DNA of 64,000 nucleotides from Sipunculus nudus (taxonomy: Eukaryota > Annelida > Sipuncula > Golfingiida > Sipunculidae), in NCBI GenBank assembly GCA_026874595.1, contig CM049316.1, positions 7,208,339-7,272,338 of the forward strand, given 5' to 3'. Within the stretch, counting starts at the first letter, position 1. The number at the start of each line of letters is the position of its first letter. The notes under the pieces are model-generated. The model saw only the letters and a program-made list of their open reading frames with translations. It was not told the origin of the DNA and ran no database searches. A program made the translations under genes and the position numbers. Shown in pieces: positions 43,801 to 50,380 of the stretch.

Positions 43801-46045
43801 TTATACAATTTATCTGAAACCTACATGAAAACAATAAATATTTTAAAGTTGGAATAAAACTAATGCTTTCCAAAGTGACAAAGAACAAGTTCAGTTGCAA
43901 CTACTTTTTGTATCAGGACTATAGATGCCATGTTTGTCAGTTTTGAGTTGTCCTTTATTAGGACATATATTTATTTTGCAAATAATTTTGTTCTTACTTA
44001 GTTACTTAATTTGTGTAAAACCCACTACATCCTGATAACTCTGAACAACTTGATGCTTCTCTAGGCTAGGGCTGGCATACTTTAACTGGTCGCATATAGA
44101 CAATTGCCAGAAAGTCAACTGCAAATATCCTAAACCAACAATTTAGAACTAATATGTGAAAGGGGTATTATGTGTTAATTTATACCTAAATGTTGAATTA
44201 CAAACATGTAAGTGATAGATAATGGGCAGATGACAACACCCTCCAGGCACTTACTGCTAGTACAAAGTAATATGTATGTATGACTCATGGGGACTCCAGG
44301 CACTTACTACTAGGACAAAGTAATGTGTATGAGACTCAACAGGATTCCAGGCACTTACTGCCAGTACAAAGTAATGTGTGTGAGACTCATGGGGACTCCA
44401 GGCACTTACTACTAGGACAAAGTAATGTGTATGAGACTCATGGGGATTCCAGGCACTTACTGCTAGTACAAAGTATGTGTGTGACACTCATGGAGATTCC
44501 AGGCACTTACTGCTAGTACAAAGTAATGTGTGTGAGACTCATGAGGATTCCACTGGACAGCATTGACATCCCACTTGCTCTGGCGAGGCATTCTCTTTAC
44601 GCTCTCACTGGGTTTATCCAGGTCCAGCAGTGCCAGTGCTCTCCTGCCTCCCAGCAGGGCGTATTGTCCCAGGCAGTCCACAGCCATGGCTGTGGCCTGT
44701 AAAACATATAGCAACCTGTAATACAGGTTAAATCATGACTCAAGTATTTTATTTGTAAAGTGTACCTGTATGCTTTAGATTGTTACTCTGGACCCTGCCA
44801 CAAATGTTGTAGCGCCATATCGGCCCTCTGACATAATGACCAGATTACTGGCTGTCAGATCTAGATCTAAAGAACGCATTATACAGCCCCATGAGGATGC
44901 AAATATTTTTGTCATTTTTGACGACGCCTCATGGCCTACAGGTACACTGTCAATTGACATAAACTAGACAAATTGTAAGCACTTTACTTAACTTTCTAAC
45001 AACACCAAACATGAGCGAGAAAAGTTCCATATTAACTCAGCATATTGGTAAACTCCTCTACATGTTTGTTGAATTCTGACTGCATAAATACAGGCATGGC
45101 TCTCACGGATTACTAGATGCAGGGTGATGACCTTCTAACAACTTTTAATTCCTGCCTGGGTTCCATGCTCAGGAGGGAGCAGAGATCATTTACAAGTATG
45201 ATAAGTTCTGAGAGACCAGGAAGAAAAAGCATTAGTTGAACATGGGTAGCGCAAAGCATGAGCATCCACTTGCAAAACTTTTATGTCTGGTTAGTGACAA
45301 AATCAGCAGGATGGTCATGTGACCTTAAACTTTGATCATGTGATCTCAACATCAATAGGATTCTTCACTTATTGGTAGATGATGCAAACATGAAAGGTGG
45401 AAGGTTTGAGAAAAAAAAGGTTGATTTGAATTTGTCTGAAATCTTTCTACAGAAGTAGGCTCCGTGACAAGGACCCCTAAACTTGTGACCTCAAAATTAA
45501 TAGGGTTTTTCCTTCATCAGTATGTGAGCTGTAATGTGAAAGATTGGAGGTTATATGGTTTTACAGTTTGGCTTAAATTCATTGACAATTCAATAACCAA
45601 ATTACAGACAGACAGAAGCATGATCAGAGGCATAAGTCTATTACTCCTCCTGGTCACCTTGTAAAATGTGGTTGCAAGGGGACAATATGGCTGACATAAT
45701 GGGTAACATTAGACCCTTGAATTTACTGTTATTAAAATATTTACTATCAATATGTATGAACTATATGACATGAAAAGCTTTTTCCTGGAAATTTCTTGCA
45801 CAGACTTGCCAATGATATTGTGGTCCGATCAGTCCAGCAAGGGAACTCTGCTCAAGTATTACCATTAAAATCTGGTATTTAGGATACCTTGCTCTCGGCA
45901 TTTTACCAATATTTCTACATAACTGACATAAGTAAATTGTTAAAATAAACACTTTAGTTTTAGACATATATAAATATCAATTATAACTTACCTGTAGGTC
46001 CTTGAATTCACAGACAACATGCTCGCTACTCCAGCGAGATGCCAT
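2074..46045 (-). CDS. WDR59: WDR59, GATOR2 complex subunit (complete, 23 coding exons)
   Basis: Joined coding exons give 2952 nt, 983 residues plus stop, against about 974 in vertebrates. Every exon has a GT donor and AG acceptor and all phases chain without a stop. Order of domains: WD40 propeller from about residue 30 to 325 (blocks such as SKWDVNAVQW, SVDTFTYLWDIR, GHLSKIHGLDW, GHKDVVLEFQWRKQ, LVTWGRDYTLRIW); low-complexity linker about 330-405; RWD domain about 410-512 (FPKEYPNNSVPSFQ); conserved block PFPRTSGARFCGAG near 550; central region; alpha-helical segment LLYRWGLLEKRAEVLKY near 875; C-terminal RING-type zinc domain 901-983. Known for the family: WDR59 is part of GATOR2 (with MIOS, WDR24, SEH1L, SEC13) at the lysosome, which counters GATOR1 and so permits mTORC1 activation when amino acids are present; the RING domains mainly serve assembly. 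The start is chosen because MASRWSSEHVV matches the conserved N-terminus. Odd: tandem arrays at the ends of exons 2, 20 and 23. Confidence 0.96.
2545..2652 (-). CDS. WDR59: WDR59 coding exon 22 (RING-type zinc domain, first half)
   Basis: Residues 901-937. Cysteine pairs CQHC and CGNC, then NLAFQCVICHVAVRG, matching FTFQCAICHVAVRG of the family. Acceptor GATTGCAG, donor AGAG|GTAAGA. Confidence 0.95.
4405..5327. mobile_element. Foldback element with about 170-bp inverted arms and (TA)n loop
   Basis: The left arm carries about six GACAAAAGCCCACC-type units followed by CCCTTGACTAAAATAT; the right arm (5216-5327) is its inverted copy, ending in GTGGGCTTTTGTC repeats. Homology between arms continues inward through TGTTTTTCTAAAG / TGTTTCTCTAAAG. 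The loop holds the long TA dinucleotide tract (4790-4880). Could fold into a long hairpin. Confidence 0.75.
4786..4882. repeat. (TA)n microsatellite
   Basis: About 95 bases of almost pure TA repeats, in the centre of the foldback element. Confidence 0.95.
7821..7963 (-). CDS. WDR59: WDR59 coding exon 21
   Basis: Residues 853-901. LLDPSWTARCDQYISAYGNL followed by LYRWGLLEKRAEVLKYRSKP and HEPHMGI; vertebrates have LYRWGLREKRAEVLKF and DPHKGI. Acceptor TACTTGTAG, donor ATTG|GTAAGTA. Confidence 0.95.
8391..11019 (+). repeat. Dispersed repeat family A, long copy 1
   Basis: Nearly collinear with 37405-39674. Starts with CAAGGGACCTATGGGTCACG then ACGCTCAGCTG, ends with AGTCAGCTGAGCTAAAAAT preceded by an ACGG/ACAG run (10930-10970). 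Relative to copy 2 it has about 290 extra bases (9475-9765). No intact protein; AT-rich. Confidence 0.85.
10928..10975. repeat. (ACGG/ACAG)n microsatellite
   Basis: GGACGGACAGACGGACGGAC run inside the 3' end of family A copy 1; a related degenerate run is at 39560-39620 in copy 2. Confidence 0.9.
11101..12433 (-). repeat. Minisatellite of the WDR59 exon 20 / intron junction, about 38 copies
   Basis: The unit is 34-37 bases, mostly 35. On the minus strand it reads AACCATCTGACCCAGTGCAA followed by GTAAGTGAAAAAGAA. The unit nearest the gene start (12406-12433) is the real end of exon 20 with its donor. Most units keep GTAAG; some have GAAAG or GTTAG changes. In the WDR59 frame the bases after the authentic donor read TAA, so reading on into the array stops at once. 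Plus-strand open frames here are products of the repeat, not genes. Confidence 0.93.
12406..12514 (-). CDS. WDR59: WDR59 coding exon 20 (ends in a minisatellite)
   Basis: Residues 817-853: KRERVRRSNSLSDLYNTFVE, then PRDPAEEEKDNHLAQC, like the YSDPRERERDQHDKNK block. Acceptor ACATTGTTAG, donor TGCAA|GTAAGTG. The last 28 or so exon bases plus the donor form the first unit of a roughly 38-copy array that fills the next 1.3 kb of intron. The alternative acceptor AGCAACAG (12487) would break the frame from exon 19, so the upstream one is preferred. Confidence 0.82.
12515..15451. other. WDR59 intron 19
   Basis: AT-rich sequence with one 24-base minisatellite (14003-14790). Nothing else recognisable in 12515-14000 or 14800-15450. 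Confidence 0.7.
14003..14790. repeat. 24-base minisatellite, about 30 or more copies
   Basis: Unit TCAGTCTACACATCTGTTTT plus GTAG. Because 24 is divisible by 3 the array gives open plus-strand frames with the peptide repeat VSLHICFV; there is no start context, codon bias or homology to support translation. Lies inside WDR59 intron 19. Confidence 0.92.
15452..15509 (-). CDS. WDR59: WDR59 coding exon 19 (short)
   Basis: Residues 798-817, reading YSPYHTIHPTDTSLKGWTF, aligned with the DPGLNTGGWNI segment of the family. Acceptor GTTTCTTCAG preceded by a strong pyrimidine tract, donor TTCA|GTAAGTG. The preceding intron is nearly 7 kb. Phases (0 in, 1 out) fit both neighbours, which supports this small exon. 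Confidence 0.82.
15510..22491. other. WDR59 intron 18, long and mostly unique
   Basis: The longest intron, nearly 7 kb. Contains a cluster of AGGTCA half-sites (15634-15710), a short TA run near 17500, and a fragment of the family A 5' end (21826-21880). The rest is AT-rich sequence in which I see no gene, RNA or repeat structure. Confidence 0.6.
15634..15710. promoter_or_regulatory. Cluster of five AGGTCA half-sites including a perfect DR1
   Basis: AGGTCAAAGGTCA at 15634-15646 is a perfect direct repeat with one-base spacing, the site type bound by RXR/HNF4-class nuclear receptors. Further AGGTCA copies lie at 15675, 15692 and 15705. They sit about 125-200 bases upstream of WDR59 exon 19 (minus strand), inside the intron. 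A purine-rich simple sequence could also explain them. Confidence 0.35.
22492..22636 (-). CDS. WDR59: WDR59 coding exon 18
   Basis: Residues 749-797. LLDHYSRIYDVQTLAMLCCA matches LLAHYCRLRDVQTLAMLCSV; the remainder is a Ser-rich variable segment. Acceptor TATCCCCAG, donor AAT|GTAAGTG; leaves in phase 0. Confidence 0.94.
22963..23157 (-). CDS. WDR59: WDR59 coding exon 17
   Basis: Residues 684-749. INSEDVPLMCTKNSAVAEEN, GRTDLVRTWSLAALM and NPDLESPWATHAFGRRML correspond to GRKDLVQVWSLATVA and DPDLETPWARHPFGRQLL. Acceptor ATTCTCAG, donor CACT|GTAAGTG. Confidence 0.95.
23535..23683 (-). CDS. WDR59: WDR59 coding exon 16
   Basis: Residues 635-684. A basic start (RRPRTRPRRRE, possibly nuclear-signal-like but conserved as a basic stretch in the family) leads to TGTVIIYDISSLIAPSRKL, matching KVIIQDIACLLPVHKSL. 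Two donors overlap (TAC|GTGTAAGC and TACGT|GTAAGC); only the second keeps frame with exon 17. Confidence 0.91.
24205..24346 (-). CDS. WDR59: WDR59 coding exon 15
   Basis: Residues 587-634: RAITAVSQFVQVSHPQRIYN, then MLSNFYEQKDR, which lines up with ISSFYYKERKS of vertebrates. Acceptor TCCTTCCAG, donor ATG|GTAAGC; leaves in phase 0. Confidence 0.9.
24960..25107. repeat. Three-copy tandem repeat of about 60 bases
   Basis: GGAAATATTGTATG begins each copy (about 24960, 25019, 25079), followed by TAATTATAT, AAAATACAAA and AGTACTGAT. The third copy is interrupted by the left end of the next element. Confidence 0.85.
25105..26470. mobile_element. Inverted-end DNA element, CpG-richer interior
   Basis: Ends are inverted copies: left TACTGCAGATTCAGAAATAT, right (inverted) TACTGTAGATTCAGATAATAT-like, and both continue inward with GTGGATC/CGTGG and CCACGAATTC blocks. 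The interior (25560-26300) is clearly richer in CpG than the surroundings and includes CGGGTGTTA / TAACACCCG inverted pairs. No transposase seen, so probably non-autonomous. Confidence 0.7.
26520..26595 (-). CDS. WDR59: WDR59 coding exon 14
   Basis: Residues 562-587, beginning GYLVCFTRKK, equivalent to GYLVYFTRPM of the family. Acceptor ATTTTCAG, donor CCAAG|GTACATG. A 1.4-kb inverted-end element (25105-26470) sits only about 50 bases downstream of the donor. Confidence 0.92.
27506..27644 (-). CDS. WDR59: WDR59 coding exon 13
   Basis: Residues 516-562. A variable proline/tyrosine-rich part is followed by PFPRTSGARFCGAG, identical to the vertebrate block. Acceptor GTTAACAG, donor GCAG|GTCAGTT. 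Confidence 0.95.
28480..28575 (-). CDS. WDR59: WDR59 coding exon 12 (end of RWD)
   Basis: Residues 484-515, 32 codons in phase 0. NRSCLEPCLRMLMTSLDN matches QSCLEPCLRQLVSCLES of the family. Acceptor TTCTCCAG, donor ACA|GTAAGTG. Confidence 0.94.
28965..29129 (-). CDS. WDR59: WDR59 coding exon 11 (RWD domain)
   Basis: Residues 429-483, 55 codons in phase 0. Carries LDELRRTCRVSAV and FPKEYPNNSVPSFQIG; the FPxxYPxxxPxF pattern is the RWD signature and matches FPAQYPNNAAPSFQF of vertebrate WDR59. Acceptor preceded by a T-rich tract, donor AAG|GTAATA. Confidence 0.95.
29615..29929 (-). CDS. WDR59: WDR59 coding exon 10 (linker and start of RWD)
   Basis: Residues 324-428, the longest exon, 105 codons in phase 0. 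Begins LCGHDVPEEYL, continues through a Ser/Gly/Pro-rich linker with little expected conservation (including RTPPPPGRK), and ends with RHEFQLVNIDIPNVTVHE, the first strand of the RWD domain. Acceptor TTTGTACAG, donor GAG|GTAGGT. Confidence 0.93.
30718..30797 (-). CDS. WDR59: WDR59 coding exon 9 (last propeller blade)
   Basis: Residues 297-323. SYHLVTWGRDYTLRIWEIDP and HMQK close the propeller. Acceptor TATGTACAG, donor AAG|GTCAGTC. Confidence 0.95.
31205..31404 (-). repeat. Dispersed repeat family B, head fragment
   Basis: GGCCTACAGGCCTAATGTAA through ACTAGGACATTTTAAAACTA matches 40714-40880 and, inverted, 59985-60156. Interrupted by the hAT-like element that follows. Confidence 0.8.
31405..32283. 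mobile_element. hAT-like non-autonomous transposon (879 bp)
   Basis: Ends TAGTGGTGGGAGTCGG and, inverted, TAGTGGTGGGCCGATC share ten perfect bases. Flanking octamers GTCAGGAT (31397-31404) and GTAAGGAT (32284-32291) differ at one base, fitting an 8-bp target duplication. Interior GATCATCGGTTT-type inverted motifs but no intact transposase. Confidence 0.75.
32531..32590. repeat. Two-copy direct duplication
   Basis: TTGGCTCTTACAGACTGAAA-type sequence occurs twice in tandem at about 29-base spacing. Confidence 0.8.
32690..33520 (+). repeat. Dispersed repeat family B, 3' fragment
   Basis: Matches 41985-42840 (TCTAGAC cluster, GCCAGAGCCAGGTCAGTTGC, GGTGGCGCCACC core, final CATTGCATAAGCTCA). Ends about 20 bases before the WDR59 exon 8 donor. 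Confidence 0.8.
32695..32720. repeat. Perfect 26-base palindrome
   Basis: Centred on TCTAGA within a cluster of TCTAGAC motifs in family B; the sequence equals its reverse complement from AGACGATG to CATCGTCT. Related but imperfect structures at 41990-42040 and 58240-58300. Confidence 0.9.
33540..33699 (-). CDS. WDR59: WDR59 coding exon 8
   Basis: Residues 244-297. PFGQGLVTVVVPQLRRGENS and GHKDVVLEFQWRKQREG are among the most conserved stretches of the family. Acceptor GTTTTCCAG, donor GAAG|GTCAGTA. A partial copy of repeat family B ends about 20 bases into the downstream intron. Confidence 0.96.
33700..35129. other. WDR59 intron 7
   Basis: Contains one tRNA-derived SINE (34700-35035); otherwise AT-rich sequence without features. 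Confidence 0.6.
34700..35035 (+). mobile_element. tRNA-derived SINE
   Basis: A-box-like TGGTTCAGGGGC at 34704 and B-box-like AGTTCAAATCTC at about 34749, spaced as in a tRNA promoter. They are followed by a SINE-like body (TTATCACCCAGCAATAC, CTGTCACCGTGATTGG). The tRNA part is too diverged to be a working tRNA gene. Confidence 0.55.
35130..35207 (-). CDS. WDR59: WDR59 coding exon 7
   Basis: Residues 218-243, 26 codons in phase 0: LWDVTSPKQ then PVWRARYT, matching the FWDYRQP / PVWKARYT block of vertebrate WDR59. Acceptor TTTTGTAG, donor ACT|GTAATA (weaker than the others). Confidence 0.92.
35709..35825 (-). CDS. WDR59: WDR59 coding exon 6
   Basis: Residues 179-217, 39 codons in phase 0: QYIAGHLSKIHGLDW and LATSSQDCTVK are close to the family consensus for blade 4. 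Acceptor TTTTACAG, donor AAG|GTAGGT. Confidence 0.95.
36133..37252. mobile_element. Inverted-end element with GTATCCCCAGAC termini
   Basis: Left end ATAGTATCCCCAGACAATTA, right end GTCTGGGGATACAATTAT (inverted). The interior has repeated units with GGTGGCGCCACC, ATCAAGGTCATCCAT and GATTTTTGGACCAATCCATG, probably two or more degenerate internal repeats. Confidence 0.55.
37405..39674 (+). repeat. Dispersed repeat family A, long copy 2
   Basis: Collinear with 8391-11019, including GGGACCCATGGGTCACGG at the start, the TATTCATGAATGCATTCATG segment and the AGTCAGCTGAGCTAAAAAT end. Lacks about 290 bases present in copy 1. Confidence 0.85.
39795..39883 (-). CDS. WDR59: WDR59 coding exon 5
   Basis: Residues 149-178: AGASQVKWNK, then ATTHDGDIRIWDPR, a clear WD40 unit. 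Acceptor GTTTCAG, donor AGA|GTGAGTGA; leaves in phase 0. A long dispersed repeat (family A) ends about 120 bases downstream in the intron. Confidence 0.94.
40563..40681 (-). CDS. WDR59: WDR59 coding exon 4
   Basis: Residues 109-149. Contains DVDWSPSDP and SVDTFTYLWDIRDCRKPR, a WD40 repeat with the terminal WD dipeptide. Acceptor TTCTTGAAG, donor GTTG|GTAAGTG. A dispersed repeat (family B, 40714-42846) begins only about 30 bases upstream of the acceptor. Confidence 0.94.
40714..42846 (+). repeat. Dispersed repeat family B, long copy 1
   Basis: Starts AAAGCCTACAGGCCTAATGC, ends ATCGCATAAGCTCACAGGTT. Contains three internal units of about 277 bases, each with GGTGGCGCCACCTGTCAT, GGATGTATAAACCTGCAAAA and AGGCAGATGAACAGATGGAC. 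An inverted longer copy lies at 57450-60156. Confidence 0.88.
43487..43572 (-). CDS. WDR59: WDR59 coding exon 3
   Basis: Residues 81-109, SSQRADIHCW through KAHTRVI, matching the blade 1-2 region of the propeller. Acceptor TTATTTCAG, donor ATCAG|GTGAGTG. Enters in phase 0, leaves after two bases of a serine codon. Confidence 0.92.
43573..44510. other. WDR59 intron 2
   Basis: Begins with the exon-2 junction array (44245-44510), then unique sequence, then a degenerate fragment near 43630-43800 resembling the GGATCCA-ended element at 50381 in the opposite orientation. Confidence 0.6.
44245..44530 (-). repeat. Minisatellite of the WDR59 exon 2 / intron junction, six copies
   Basis: On the minus strand each unit contains GAGTCTCACACACATTACTT, TGTACTAGCA and the donor GTAAGTGCCTGG. 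Donor GT positions are at 44510, 44460, 44409, 44358, 44307 and 44254, giving spacings of 50, 51, 51, 51 and 53. The 51-base unit is in frame, so most units read HESHTHYFVL(A/V)VSAW without a stop; the first intronic unit has a deletion that shifts the frame. Confidence 0.93.
44511..44696 (-). CDS. WDR59: WDR59 coding exon 2 (WD40 start)
   Basis: Encodes residues 19-80, starting ATAMAVDCLG and including the conserved RQSKWDVNAVQWNPH; phase 0 at both ends. Acceptor TTTTACAG, donor GCA|GTAAGTGCC. The last 34 or so bases of this exon plus the donor are the first unit of a six-copy tandem array that continues into the intron (44245-44530), so five further copies of the same donor lie downstream. 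The first donor is chosen because exon 3 joins to it in frame with family similarity. Confidence 0.92.
44697..45991. other. WDR59 intron 1
   Basis: Unique sequence; a part (45240-45660) contains degenerate phrases typical of the dispersed repeats (GTGACCTTAAACTTTGATCA). No gene seen. Confidence 0.5.
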
Positions 46046-46084
46046 CTTGAAATTCTTTAACAACTGATCTACCTTGTCAATCAC
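45992..46084 (-). CDS. WDR59: WDR59 exon with start codon (coding exon 1)
   Basis: The ATG is at 46045-46043 and 18 codons (MASRWSSEHVVCEFKDLQ) precede a GTAAG donor at 45991. Bases 46046-46084 are 5' UTR behind a TTTTCACAG acceptor, so at least one non-coding exon lies further upstream (higher coordinates). No in-frame stop occurs in the 39 UTR bases, but family conservation begins exactly at this methionine. Phase 0 at the donor. Confidence 0.93.
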
Positions 46085-47496
46085 CTGTGAAAATAAAAGT
46101 CAATATTATGTACAGTATTTATATGGTTAAGATATTTGTCAATATATTATGCATTTCACAGTTAAACCAAACCCTAAAACCTGTATGATGTTCAAAAATA
46201 CTATGTACAACTCATGGGGTATACAATGTTCAATCTGCACTAGTATTATTAAGTCCACAAAGTATACTCTCACTTCCTGTTACTCCAAGCAATCTCCAAG
46301 CAGATCCATAATTAATCAGGTACGAATGGAAAATGACGCTCAGCTGACTGGAATAACTTTATGCCCTAAAAGCCATTATTATTCACTTCTGTTTTTGTTT
46401 TTTTCTTTAACTTTTTTCACACTTTGTAGGAGGCCATGAATATCAATCTACATAAAGCACACTACTGAAAAAATTACTGTTGAGACAATAACTTGACATA
46501 AATGATATTTGTCAGCTTCAAAATAGTCATTTAGGTTCCTACAGGTCAGTACTTTGCTCATTAAAAAAAGACCAGCATGACTTATTTGGTTATGGGGTAA
46601 TATTCACAATTCTTAATAGCATTTGGAAAAATTTGCTTGACAGCTTGATTCAACTTTGTAGGTTGACAGATAAAGAAATCACATTACTTGATTTTCTAAG
46701 GCAAAATGGTGACAGCTGAGTTAATAAATACAATGATTACAATCTGCTGGTAACAGTCTACTAATACCCAGTCTCTGACCTAACTTATACCTATCAGTCT
46801 CAAATTCAAAATAATAATAGCCAACATAATTATTTAACAAGTCAAATAATGAAAAAAAAGTTTAAGATTGCACAACTGGTGTCATGCAATGAGGAAATTT
46901 AATATCAACATACATACCAGGGTATCTATGACAGTTAAATATTGGTTGGTAAACGGACATTTTCACCCCTGAGAATGCACCTGAAAAAAATTCCCCTCAT
47001 CCAATTTGACCTTGTCAGCAAAGTACTCATTAGGATACCTAGGTAAATGGCCCATTAGGAACCTCACCTACTTTTGAGTGGTGGATATAATTGGCAAGCA
47101 AGCTAAATGAAGGTCATACCTGTCACATTTGTGTACATTACCCATGTGTATATCAGGATTCTTAGATAGTTTAAAACTATTTACATAATGCCTCACCTCA
47201 AAAGTCAACAGATCATCAGTGATAGCAGTTTAACACACCGCGCAATCAGTTTAAATTTACTTTTTTTATGTGATGGAAATTCCGTGCTGAAAATGTTGTC
47301 TGCTGACAATTTTTTCCCACTGTATAATATCATGAATGAACTGAACGTGTGGGGCCAGACAGATGTTTTCCTACTAATCTCTGATTGGCTCTGTCTTTAC
47401 CCAGCATCTTTCCACCAACCACGGAAAGTATTACTGTGCCAACATTTATTATGCAAAAATGAAACTGTTGGCCAACTTTCATGGGATCTGACTGCT

Positions 47497-48012
47497 AAAC
47501 AAGGACCCATGGGTCACTGTGCTAAGCTGAAGTTGACCTTGAAGGTAAAAATCTGAAATATTAAGCAAATTTGTGGAATTAATGTCCCCTGCTTTGGGCT
47601 GTTGTTGTCTTTCATGATTGATAAGCAACCAAAATTATGACATGTGGAAAAAATCTTGAGGGCACATGAAAATTTAACAGTTCAACTATGACATGCAGGC
47701 GAACATAAAAAGTAAAACACACTGAGAAATACGACCAAAATCCACTATTACATGTGGAGACATCTGCAGGCAAACATAATAACTAAAAAACATTGAGAAA
47801 TTGGACCAAAATTTGATTATTTTGTTTTTGAGCTGGAGAAAATTTTTTTTCAGATAGACACTCCAAAACCAAGGTATGCATGTGAGCAATTACTGACCCA
47901 AATTTGACTGAAATCAGTAATAAATTTAGGAAAGTTATCGCACAGAAATGAAAAAAAAACTGACAAATGGACCGATAGACGGACAGACAAACCCAAATCT
48001 ATGTCCCCTGCA
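47497..48012 (+). repeat. Dispersed repeat fragment (family A head joined to family C body)
   Basis: AAGGACCCATGGGTCACTGT matches the head of family A; the rest (AGACACTCCAAAACCAAGG, GAGCAATTACTGACCCAAAT) matches sequence on both sides of the transposon at 3342-5809 (5830-5890). Confidence 0.6.
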
Positions 48013-48319
48013 TCTGTGGAGATAAAGTCTTAGAAGAAGAAGTAATATATGCCATGGTTGGTCGATATGATTGAAGAAATTGCTGCAAATGATATTTTGT
48101 GATCTGACCATGTGTTTCCTAATGTTGAAATGAAAGCATGTAAGCAATTTGTGAATACAAGTTCTATGCTATTACCATGATCATTGGTTGGCTTTTTGAT
48201 AAGCAGTATATCCTATTTTTTTTTAATTACCCCAAAAACTGTTTTCTATTTTATAAAATGTATACAGTTGCCATAACATTACCACTCCACAGGTGGAAGG
48301 ACTTGATGGGTGCATGCCC

Positions 48320-48341
48320 GGGGGGGGGGGGGGGGGGGGGA
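48320..48341. repeat. Poly-G tract
   Basis: About 20 consecutive G, followed at about 48457 by another of more than ten. Similar G or C tracts occur near 2850, 49177, 55278, 61921 and 62414. Confidence 0.95.
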
Positions 48342-49369
48342 ATTGGGAGTTACCACACCTCCGTAATTTTATATTTTCTTTATTTATTCAATTTTAGGCA
48401 GTTGCAATAAAACTATTTTTCCCAAGTGCTAAGATGCAAGGACTCGATTGCGAGGGGGGGGGGGGGGGAAGGGGAATGGGGGAAATTACAACACCCTTGC
48501 ATATAAATACAGGATATGAAATTTAATTCATCAGTGCTTACATGAAAAAATGTTTATTCATAGCTATTAAAAATTTAAATAAGACAGAGGGATAGCAAAT
48601 CAATTCCCATTCTACTAAGGCAGGAAAATAATGAACAAATGTTTGCATTAGATCCTCATTTTTTTAAATACATCATTTTTATTTTACAAGTTCATAAATG
48701 TTACTTTACATTTACAGAATAACATATATATCTGAATATTTAAGGTGATTCACAATTCTAAATTGTATCATTATTTATAGCTAATTTATTTCGTCAGGTA
48801 ACATCACAATATGCACACAGATGAATTTGTTATTTTTATTTAATATATTTTATAAAATTTGTAAAAAGATAAATATCTGAAAATAACACTTGATTTGGAA
48901 TTTTACAATTCTAAATTGCACCTTTATTTATCCATGATTTGGTTCATATATCATAAAATTATGCCTACTGATGAGTTTAATTATATTTTAATTTGCTAAA
49001 ACTATTTAAAAGGAAATTAATTTTTTTTAAATGCTACATTACCACAACAAGGCATCTTCTGGATTACTCCTTGAATTACTTTTTCAAGAAAAGTTTTGTA
49101 CATTGGAGTGGAAACAGCTTTGCAGTTACAGAAATACGGTTCAGACAATAACAATTATTGCAATACCCTTGGCAGGGGGGGGGGGGAGGCGAATAAGGTG
49201 ACATGAGAATAGCTGTACACCTGTGACAGCAGGGGTGCTCGACCAGTGTTGCATCACTAATAAGCTTACCCAAGCAAGGCTGTAGTGACCAGAAGTGGGC
49301 AGCCTGGAGCTTGACAATGCAAATGAATACAACAGAGCCTCTGAAAAAACTTCAATAACTGGCCTAATT

Positions 49370-49949
49370 TTTTAGCTTTTATTTAACAATTTCAGAATTT
49401 AACAAATTAAATCCTTATGTGTACCTGCTTTGAAAATTAAATGTAATCAAATGTACCTACAAGAAAAACTTGAATCTTGATTAAATAAAGTTATGTCCCT
49501 AAAAAAAGTCTCTAGCTTCAGCAGTTCTTATGTTGAGTAAATATATTTCCTGTTTTTTACAAGATGCATTGTGTTGGGCCCATAACTTCAAAAAATTATG
49601 CAATACTGACCTAATTTTTGGTATGTACATAGGAAAAGTATGGAAGAATATGCATACTAAAGACGATTAAAAACAGATATGTGGTTTTGATATTAGGCAG
49701 CCTTGAAGTGTCACAATGGGTTTTTAATGGAAAACAGAGGTTTTTCCTTAATACCTTGAAGGAACAAAGTCCTATTGATCAAATTTTCGGTTTTGTAGGT
49801 GATTTGGGGGACATCTAACTGTATGCCAGATTTCAGATGTGTAGGTCTAACAAATTCAAAAAGTGCCAATTTAACGGACGGACAGACAGCTAACAGACAA
49901 AGGACCATGACTATAGCTCTGATGACTTATAGTCAGCTGTGCTAAAAAT
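49370..49949 (+). repeat. Dispersed repeat family A, 3' fragment
   Basis: GGTTTTGATATTAGGCAGCC and the terminal CTATAGCTCTGATGACTTAT match the long copies. 5' truncated. Confidence 0.8.
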
Positions 49950-50380
49950 GAGTCCCCAGAAAGTTTGGTTGGACTTCTTCTGTTAGTGGAACACCCCAAC
50001 TCCCTTTGAGCCTGTACCAAAAACAGACAAACTTTTTTTCCTGTTGGAAACCCTGCATACAGTAAATTCCAAGGCAATACATGTATGAGTAACTGGAAAT
50101 GGACTTTTTGGTATGAATTTGGACAAATGGGAAAGAAATCTTGTAACTATATTACAACATTTTCTTGAAAATCTCTGGCAAAATTTAGTATTTATTTGAG
50201 GGATTAGAATTGCATGTCTTAATTCTTTGACACTGTTTCAATGGATGGTCAAAGACAAAATGTGATTATTTTGTCAATACTTTAATATGACTGCTGACTG
50301 TGAGCCTGAAAAGTTGAATCCACTGCTTGAGATAATGGCACGGTTCCTGCAGGTATTAAGTTATATATAAATAACCTTAC

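Noticed and set aside
44257-44516. Reading frames on both strands with repeated HESHTHYFVL or GDSRHLLLGQS peptides
   Set aside because: The minus-strand one is the exon 2 array continuing into the intron, and the plus-strand one is its antisense; only the first unit is supported as coding.
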